NCBI GenBank assembly: GCA_020345785.1 | Contig: CP070771.1 | Span: forward strand, 3,249,191 to 3,259,159 | Length of the DNA: 9,969 nt | Origin: Desulfobacterales bacterium | GTDB taxonomy: Bacteria > Desulfobacterota > Desulfobacteria > Desulfobacterales > JAFDCJ01 | Direction: 5' to 3' | In this document: positions 5,478 to 9,969 of the stretch, piece after piece | How positions within the stretch are numbered: the first letter of the stretch is position 1 | How the letters are laid out: each line of letters starts with the position of its first letter | Made by a program: the position numbers and the translations under genes | The notes under the pieces: generated by a model | Databases searched by the model: none | Seen by the model: the letters and a program-made list of their open reading frames with translations, nothing else | What the model was told of the DNA's origin: nothing

Positions 5478-6986
5478 TCAACGATCCGCAGCAACATATC
5501 TTTTTACGGTTCTTCGGTCGATCTTCAATCGCCGCGCTGTCTCCACGTATGAGCCAACACTGTTGTATACCCGATTACAGTATAGGCGACAAAGGTCCTC
5601 AAGGCTGAGAGTCCCCTCAAGCAATGAAGCCATCTGCCGGTCATGCTGCCCGGAGATGAGTGCGGCTGCAGGGTGGTATTCCCGCCGGATCATTACATTT
5701 CTCACACATTGCTCCAGCTCGCGGATATTACCGGGCCATGGATAGTCACCGCCGATTTTGCCCTTGATCCAGGATTGCACCTCCCCTGCCACCGCTTCTC
5801 CTTCAGGTCCGGCCACTTTTTGAGATAGGTAAGCAATCAGATCTCCCAGGACTTCCCGAGTCTCCGAGATTTGCTGGTGCAAAGAGGGGGTGGTGATGAT
5901 GTCGGAACACAACCGGTAATAAAAATCTTCCCTGAATTCCTTTTTTTCCATGGCATGATGGATGTTGCGATGGGTGGCGGCAACGATCTTCCCCCGGAAC
6001 AACATCGTCTTTGTGGTTCCCAGGCGATGAAATGTGCGTGCCTGTAAAACCCTGAGCAGTTTCACCTGAACAAGTGGGTCCAATTCACCGATCTCGTCTA
6101 AAAAGACGGTTCCCACCGGCGGACAGACCTCCAGCCAGCCTTTGCGGTCTTCCAGGGCCCCGGTGAAAGCCCCGCGGCGGTGGCCAAACAACTCGGATTC
6201 CACCAGCGTTGACGGCAGCGCTGAAAGGTTGATCGGAAAAAAGGTTTCGTTAAAATCGTATTCAAATTTCATCGATCTGGAATCGAAGGGAATGTAGCGT
6301 GAAAGACCGATCGCCCGAGCGACGAGTTCTTTCCCCGACCCCGTCGGCCCGATGATCAGGGTGGCAAAATCGCCCATCCGTTGATAGAAAGCACGGCGAT
6401 AGCGGCGCATGTCATGGGTGAAGATCGAATTCCATACCATGGCCCGAAGATTCGCCGCCACGCTGGACCGTCCGATAATGGCCCTGAATATAAAGTAAAA
6501 CGCACGGCGCACCTGAAAAAAACAGGCAAATATGTGGGCGGCCTCCTTTTGTTGGGGTAGGTGATCGACGGGATGATTGAAAAAGTGCCGCCAGTAGTGC
6601 GTGAATTCCTTGAAATATTCGTAGACCTGTTCCTTTTGGGGATTGACGATGCTGTCTTTAAACCGCTGGGCATAGTAGTAATAAAGCAAAAAGAGAACGG
6701 TGTCTTCGTAAAGCTGGACCTCTATATGGCTGGCTGCCCCACCTTTCTTCAACTGCTTTTGAATACCGGAAATAATGACATAAGCTCGCTCCGCAATCTT
6801 TCTGGTGTTGGCTTGCTGGGTCTCCGGGTCATCTCCCAGCAGGTTCCAGTTCGCCTGGGATTCGTCAAAATCATTCCCCAGAGCCTGACGTTCATAATGA
6901 ATGCGCTCGGCAAGAAAAGGGTTGGCATAGCTTACCTTGGCAACGCATTCTAAGAACTTCTGTTCCTCGTTATTTAGTACGGTCAT
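5478..6986 (-). CDS. Sigma-54-dependent transcriptional activator with an unusual helical N-terminal domain
   Basis: A 502-residue bacterial enhancer-binding protein. The AAA+ domain (about 196-435) has Walker A GPTGSGKE (213-220), the sigma-54-contacting loop GAFTGA (272-277), Walker B VFLDE (294-298), sensor I ATHRN (337-341), arginine-finger region FREDFYYRL (351-359) and sensor II WPGNIREL (417-424). The C-terminus has a Fis-type helix-turn-helix (about 459-500, with TARRLKIDRRTVKRY). All residues needed for ATP hydrolysis and sigma-54 contact are present. The first 195 residues show no receiver, PAS or GAF features; they look all-helical and aromatic-rich (LLYYYYAQRF near 100, FFQVRRAFYFIFRAI at 156-170) and contain YANPFLAERI (20-29). 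A strong AAGGA site 7 nt upstream supports the ATG. It is divergent from a gene with a perfect sigma-54 promoter, its likely target. No receiver domain means the cue is probably not a classical phosphorelay. Confidence 0.93.
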   Translation of the reverse strand: MTVLNNEEQKFLECVAKVSYANPFLAERIHYERQALGNDFDESQANWNLLGDDPETQQANTRKIAERAYVIISGIQKQLKKGGAASHIEVQLYEDTVLFLLYYYYAQRFKDSIVNPQKEQVYEYFKEFTHYWRHFFNHPVDHLPQQKEAAHIFACFFQVRRAFYFIFRAIIGRSSVAANLRAMVWNSIFTHDMRRYRRAFYQRMGDFATLIIGPTGSGKELVARAIGLSRYIPFDSRSMKFEYDFNETFFPINLSALPSTLVESELFGHRRGAFTGALEDRKGWLEVCPPVGTVFLDEIGELDPLVQVKLLRVLQARTFHRLGTTKTMLFRGKIVAATHRNIHHAMEKKEFREDFYYRLCSDIITTPSLHQQISETREVLGDLIAYLSQKVAGPEGEAVAGEVQSWIKGKIGGDYPWPGNIRELEQCVRNVMIRREYHPAAALISGQHDRQMASLLEGTLSLEDLCRLYCNRVYNSVGSYVETARRLKIDRRTVKRYVAADR

Positions 6987-7110
6987 TGCAGTATCCTTCT
7001 TTTACGTCAAGGTTCACGGATTCGGCGTTTATTGGTTTTACATCAACAAAGAGCTGTCAGTTGCCGAACGCTCACCTGCGTAGCGACACGACAGGAGAAC
7101 ATGCGGACCC

Positions 7111-7139
7111 ATCATAAGTACAATTATTGTACATATGAT
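7111..7139. promoter_or_regulatory. 29-bp near-perfect palindrome, candidate upstream activator site
   Basis: The core GTACAAT-T-ATTGTAC (7118-7132) is a perfect 7-bp dyad around one base. The flanks ATCATAA and ATATGAT extend it to 14 bp per arm with a single mismatch. It lies 125 nt upstream of the activator start and about 335 nt upstream of the predicted sigma-54 transcription start. It has no U-run and a low GC stem, so a protein-binding site is more likely than a terminator. Fis-type activators usually bind dyads of this general length; the assignment to this activator is inferred. Confidence 0.5.
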
Positions 7140-7142
7140 TTT

Positions 7143-7155
7143 ATTGTTTGACAAT
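7143..7155. promoter_or_regulatory. Second small dyad ATTGT-TTG-ACAAT next to the 29-bp palindrome
   Basis: A perfect 5-bp dyad with a 3-nt centre, 3 nt after the larger palindrome, reusing the same half-site words ATTGT and ACAAT. It could be a second, weaker site for the same regulator. In AT-rich DNA such short dyads arise by chance, hence the low confidence. Confidence 0.3.
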
Positions 7156-7448
7156 ATTATAAATATTTTTTTCCATAATGCACTTTCGACCTAATTTTTC
7201 TTTCAACGTATTTTTGATTCGATTCGGAAAAAAATAAATTGTAAATAATTATAATAAAAAACAGAGATTTGTTATATTCTTGCAGAATTTTTGAAATATA
7301 TTCAATTTTTGATACCTAGTATACATATATTGATCAAACAACTTGATTTAAAGGGTGACTTTCATAATGTCCAATAGTAACTACGAATAATAATATTTTA
7401 AATTTTACCAGTCGGTTACCTAACTACGCCCCTTTATTTACTCGGATC

Positions 7449-7464
7449 TGGCACACCTGTTGCT
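7449..7464 (+). promoter_or_regulatory. Sigma-54 (-24/-12) promoter for the VIT/VWA gene
   Basis: TGGCAC-ACCTG-TTGCT matches the full sigma-54 consensus TGGCAC-N5-TTGCW, with the invariant GG (7450-7451) and GC (7462-7463) correctly spaced. Transcription should start near 7474-7476, giving a leader of about 31 nt that holds the Shine-Dalgarno AAGGAGGT at 7493-7500. The neighbouring divergent gene encodes the GAFTGA-containing activator that such a promoter needs. Confidence 0.9.
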
Positions 7465-7505
7465 CCTTTGATGGCAGTCGTTCAAAATGCATAAGGAGGT
7501 GCGCT

Positions 7506-9503
7506 ATGAAAAGACACATTGTTCGCTTCATCCTGATCTTCGCCATAGGCATGGCCGCTTCGGCAAGTCATGCGGCCGGTATGTTGACGCCGCTCGGATC
7601 AACGCATCAACCCGTCCAGATCCGCGACCATCATGTCAATGTGGTCATCAATAATGGCTTTGCCATGACAGAAGTTCACCAAACCTTTTACAATCCAAAT
7701 GCTGAAAATCTGGAAGCCGTGTATAGTTTTCCACTTCCCAAAAGCGCCAGCCTGTCTGAGGTAACCATCTATGTGGGGGAGCGTGAAATTCACGGCGAGG
7801 TCCTGGAAAAACAAAAAGCTCGCCAGATTTATGAAGATGAAAAAAGCCGCGGCAATGAGTCCGGCCTGGCTGAAAAAAACGAGTTCTACACGTTTGAATT
7901 CAAAGTGTATCCGGTTGCTGCCCATGATGAAACCAAAATTCGATTTCTCTACTACCAGCCTTTGAAAATCGACACCGGCGTCGGCCGCTATCTTTATCCG
8001 CTGGAGGAGGGCGGCACCGATGAAGCTGGAATGAGCTTTTGGACCACCAATGCCAAAGTCGAGAACACCTTTTCCATGAATTTGGAATTGAAGTCCGCCT
8101 ACCCGGTGCAGGATGTCAGGGCCCCCGGTTTTGAGGCGGCCGCCCAAATCGATGAGGTGGCCGAGGGGCACATAAAACTAACGATGCAGCTGACGGACAT
8201 GAGCTTAAACCGGGATTTTGTATTTTATTACCGCCTCCAGGATGATCTTCCCGGCCGCATCGAAGTGGTACCGTTTCGCAATGATCCCTCTGAAGCCGGT
8301 ACCTTCATGATGGTAATTACACCCGGCGAAGACTTAAAGCCCTTGACCAACGGCGCCGACTACTGCTTTGTGCTGGATGTATCCGGCAGCATGCAATCAA
8401 AATTGTACACCCTTAAAAAAGGCGTCATGAAAGCTCTTCAGAAACTCAAACCCGGCGACCGCTTCCGGTTTGTAACCTTTTCCAGCAATGCCCGGGAGCT
8501 GACGGGGGATTGGTTGCCGGTATCCGACGACTCGCTGGTCAAAGCACGGGAGATCATCGACACCCTGACTGCCAGCGGCAGTACCAATCTATATGCCGGT
8601 ATCTCCCTGGCTCTCAAAAGGCTTAATGCTGACCGGGCAACCAACATCATGCTGGTCACGGATGCGGTCACCAACACCGGTGTGGTCGACCCTTCGGAAT
8701 TTTACAAGCTGCTTCAAAAGTTTGATGTCAGGGTTTTCGGGTTCCTGCTCGGAAACAGCGCCAACTGGCCGCTCATGCAGACCATTGCGGAAACCTCCGG
8801 TGGTTTTTATGATTCCATCTCAAACGTCGATGACATCATGGGCAAAATTCTGCTGGCCGGCAACAAGATCAACTATGAAGCCCTGCTCGATGCCGAAGTG
8901 AAGATTTCAGGGGTGAAGGTTTTTGATCTGACCGACGACACCTTTAAAAAAGTCTATCGCGGCGAGCAGCTGGTTTTTTTTGGGAAATATCAAACCGGCG
9001 GAGACGCGCGCGTGACACTCAAAGCCAATTTGACCGGCGAGGATAAGACCTACGTGTCTGATTTTAAGTTTCCGGACCTGGATAAGGATAATCCTGAGCT
9101 CGAGAGACTCTGGGCCCTGGCCGCCATTGAAAAGATCGAAGCCCAGGAAAGAATCGGCCAGATGCCGCCGTCGGAATCTGAAAATGCCATCCGCGACCTT
9201 GGTCTCACCTATCAGATCGTCACGGATTACACTTCCATGGTGGTTCTATCCGACAGCGCCTTCACCGATCGGGGAATAGAACGTCGCAATCAGGTCCGCA
9301 TCGCCCGCGAGCAGCAGGCCCGCGCCGCAAAATCCCAGCAGCCCGTAAAAAGTTACCGTGTAGATGAGAAAAAACCGGCCTTCAAGTTTAAGGCGCCGAG
9401 TCTTGGCGGTGGCGGCGGCGCCATCGATCCATTGACCGGCGGTCTGGCCCTATTATTTTCAGCCATGACAGCATTAAAACTTCTAGCTCGGAGAAAAAAA
9501 TAG
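7506..9503 (+). CDS. Exported VIT and von Willebrand factor A domain protein with GlyGly-CTERM-like tail
   Basis: A 665-residue protein. A signal peptide is clear: basic MKRHIVR, hydrophobic core 8-19, cleavage likely after SHA or SHAA (23-24). The VIT domain (about 27-155) shows the typical EVTIYVGEREIHGEVLEKQKARQIYEDEKSRG and FEFKVYPV segments. The VWA domain (about 285-450) has an intact metal-binding MIDAS: DVSGS (291-295), Thr360 in GSTNL and Asp386 in LVTDAVTN. Residues 530-600 hold the conserved tail with IVTDYTSMVVL. The C-terminus has five glycines (634-638), then AIDPLTGG, a short hydrophobic helix (about 647-660) and ARRKK, as in rhombosortase or sortase-type sorting signals. It follows a perfect sigma-54 promoter and a full Shine-Dalgarno 5 nt before the ATG. 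A rhombosortase-like gene follows. Probably a cell-surface or secreted binding protein; ligand unknown. Confidence 0.92.
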   Translation: MKRHIVRFILIFAIGMAASASHAAGMLTPLGSTHQPVQIRDHHVNVVINNGFAMTEVHQTFYNPNAENLEAVYSFPLPKSASLSEVTIYVGEREIHGEVLEKQKARQIYEDEKSRGNESGLAEKNEFYTFEFKVYPVAAHDETKIRFLYYQPLKIDTGVGRYLYPLEEGGTDEAGMSFWTTNAKVENTFSMNLELKSAYPVQDVRAPGFEAAAQIDEVAEGHIKLTMQLTDMSLNRDFVFYYRLQDDLPGRIEVVPFRNDPSEAGTFMMVITPGEDLKPLTNGADYCFVLDVSGSMQSKLYTLKKGVMKALQKLKPGDRFRFVTFSSNARELTGDWLPVSDDSLVKAREIIDTLTASGSTNLYAGISLALKRLNADRATNIMLVTDAVTNTGVVDPSEFYKLLQKFDVRVFGFLLGNSANWPLMQTIAETSGGFYDSISNVDDIMGKILLAGNKINYEALLDAEVKISGVKVFDLTDDTFKKVYRGEQLVFFGKYQTGGDARVTLKANLTGEDKTYVSDFKFPDLDKDNPELERLWALAAIEKIEAQERIGQMPPSESENAIRDLGLTYQIVTDYTSMVVLSDSAFTDRGIERRNQVRIAREQQARAAKSQQPVKSYRVDEKKPAFKFKAPSLGGGGGAIDPLTGGLALLFSAMTALKLLARRKK

Positions 9504-9514
9504 GCAGCCGTTGA

Positions 9515-9569
9515 CAGGTTCAGGGTTCCGGGTTGCCAGTATCGGCAACCCGGAACCTTTGAACCCTGA
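9515..9569 (+). other. Strong stem-loop between the VIT/VWA gene and the rhombosortase gene
   Basis: GGTTCCGGGTTGCC at 9524-9537 pairs perfectly with 9544-9557 around a 6-nt loop AGTATC (14-bp, GC-rich). Outer bases 9515-9523 and 9558-9569 extend the pairing with a small bulge. No U-run follows, the next bases being GAGGAAAACAGC, so it is not a standard intrinsic terminator. It starts 12 nt after the VIT/VWA stop and ends 25 nt before the next ATG. It may protect the 3' end of the upstream message or lower read-through, giving much substrate and little protease. It may also be one more copy of a genomic palindromic repeat. Confidence 0.75.
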
Positions 9570-9594
9570 GGAAAACAGCAGCAGGTCTCGCAAA

Positions 9595-9969
9595 ATGAAA
9601 TCAAAAATTCTTGATAAAGTAAGACGGATGCCTTGCGCCTCTGTGCTTCTAACCGCTGCCGCCCTGGCGATTCATTACTGTCATCCCTTGCGGCCGCAAC
9701 TGCTTTATACGCGAACAGCAATAAATGATGGCGATTTTTGGCGAATTTTCTCCTGCCACTGGGTGCACTTGAATACGGATCATCTCCTGTGGTCCGCCAT
9801 GACATTTTTGGTTCTCGGTTCTCTCTGCGAAATGATGGACAGAAAAAAGTATATGACCTCCATCGTAATATCAGCCATTCTCATCCCCATCGTGATCTGG
9901 TTGGCCATGCCGAATCTAAAAAATTACGGCGGCCTTTCGGGGCTGGATTGTTCCCTGTACGCATTGTTG
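9595..9969 (+). CDS. Rhombosortase-like rhomboid intramembrane serine protease (3' end outside window)
   Basis: The frame is open from ATG 9595 to the window end, giving the first 125 residues. Rhombosortases are small rhomboid-family proteases thought to cleave the C-terminal GlyGly-CTERM signal of exported proteins. Visible hallmarks are GDFWRIFSCHWVHLNTDHLL (46-65), which carries the rhomboid H-x-x-H-x-N-x-x-H pattern (His55, His58, Asn60, His63), and GLSGLD (113-118), whose Ser115 is the predicted nucleophile. The catalytic His would lie in a later helix beyond the window. Hydrophobic segments at about 13-28, 62-78 and 87-106 fit membrane helices. The ribosome binding site is weak (AGCAGCAGG about 10 nt upstream), and an alternative internal ATG exists at codon 12. 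It is 91 nt after the VIT/VWA gene, with a stem-loop between, and is most likely co-transcribed. General rhomboid protease is the alternative reading. Confidence 0.82.
   Translation, partial: MKSKILDKVRRMPCASVLLTAAALAIHYCHPLRPQLLYTRTAINDGDFWRIFSCHWVHLNTDHLLWSAMTFLVLGSLCEMMDRKKYMTSIVISAILIPIVIWLAMPNLKNYGGLSGLDCSLYALL

Larger units (their letters stand above)
6987..7505. other. 519-bp divergent regulatory spacer, largely AT-rich
   Basis: No protein-coding gene is supported here. The part next to the activator gene (6987-7110) has ordinary composition and carries the activator's ribosome binding site. The part at about 7111-7435 is extremely AT-rich and contains several dyads (7111-7139, 7143-7155, 7238-7255, 7276-7288). 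Two near matches to the IHF consensus, each with one mismatch, lie at 7302-7314 (minus orientation of the site, ending TTGATA) and 7336-7348 (ending TTGATT). The sigma-54 promoter sits at 7449-7464. This layout, distal dyads then bendable DNA then a -24/-12 promoter, is what an enhancer-driven promoter would have. IHF matches in such AT-rich DNA are weak evidence. Confidence 0.6.

Noticed and set aside
5457..5478. AAGAAAAA-CCCTAT-TTTTTCTT dyad at the end of the activator gene as a terminator
   Set aside because: The stem is almost wholly A-T and would be weak; there is no GC-rich stem plus U-run. It may still help end transcription but I cannot support the call.
7040..7080. Minus-strand GG-N10-GC pattern (AGGTGAGCGTTCGGCAA in reverse) as a sigma-54 promoter for the activator gene
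   Set aside because: Only the GG and GC spacing fits; the rest of the -24 and -12 consensus is absent.
7148..7180. TTGACA at 7148-7153 as a sigma-70 promoter toward the VIT/VWA gene
   Set aside because: No acceptable -10 box lies at 16-18 nt; the nearest, CATAAT at 7175, is about 21 nt away. The sigma-54 promoter is far better placed.
7367..7390. Seven-codon mini-ORF starting ATGTCC in the divergent spacer
   Set aside because: It lies upstream of the predicted sigma-54 start, so it would not be on the main transcript, and such short frames are common by chance.
7599..8171. 190-codon open frame on the minus strand inside the VIT/VWA gene
   Set aside because: It is antisense to clearly conserved VIT-domain coding sequence, has no family motif and no sensible ribosome binding site; it follows from codon bias of the real gene.
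9353..9805. 150-codon open frame on the minus strand across the end of the VIT/VWA gene and the start of the rhombosortase gene
   Set aside because: It runs through the stem-loop and both + strand genes, and its product is low-complexity and lacks recognisable motifs.

Overview
The window reads as a piece of a Gram-negative, probably Desulfobacterota (Desulfobacterales-like) chromosome of moderate GC. I infer this from the protein families, a sigma-54 promoter, an exported protein with a C-terminal sorting-like tail beside a rhombosortase-like gene, and palindromic intergenic repeats of the kind I associate with that group. No rRNA, tRNA, CRISPR array, transposase or phage gene was seen.

Left part (1-3802, all + strand): the 3' end of hisG (long form of ATP phosphoribosyltransferase), a class I/II PLP aminotransferase, the ribosome-assembly GTPase EngB (YihA/YsxC) and the GTPase Era. 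This is housekeeping DNA, but each of the three gene junctions carries a different palindromic repeat, and one repeat arm encodes the last residues of EngB.

Middle part (3803-5321): a compact type II toxin-antitoxin pair, a ribbon-helix-helix antitoxin with a TTG start overlapping a MazF/PemK toxin by 10 nt, behind a sigma-70-like promoter whose -10 region and ribosome binding site sit in a dyad-symmetric putative operator. It converges on a minus-strand O6-methylguanine-DNA methyltransferase gene (ogt). A roughly 150-bp nested inverted repeat fills the space between them and stops exactly at the ogt stop codon.

Right part (5478-9969), the most interesting: a minus-strand sigma-54 activator (AAA+ with GAFTGA, Fis-type HTH, unusual all-helical N-terminal domain) is divergent, across a 519-bp AT-rich spacer, from a + strand VIT/VWA surface-type protein and a downstream rhombosortase-like rhomboid protease cut by the window end. 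The VIT/VWA gene has a full-consensus -24/-12 promoter (TGGCAC-N5-TTGCT) and a strong Shine-Dalgarno. The protein has a signal peptide and ends in Gly-rich segment, short hydrophobic helix and basic tail, like a GlyGly-CTERM. The simplest model is one regulated system: the activator senses an unknown cue, switches on the VIT/VWA gene through sigma-54, and the neighbouring intramembrane protease processes the C-terminus of the exported product. A 29-bp near-perfect palindrome in the spacer is a candidate activator site. A strong stem-loop between the VIT/VWA and protease genes may set their relative expression.
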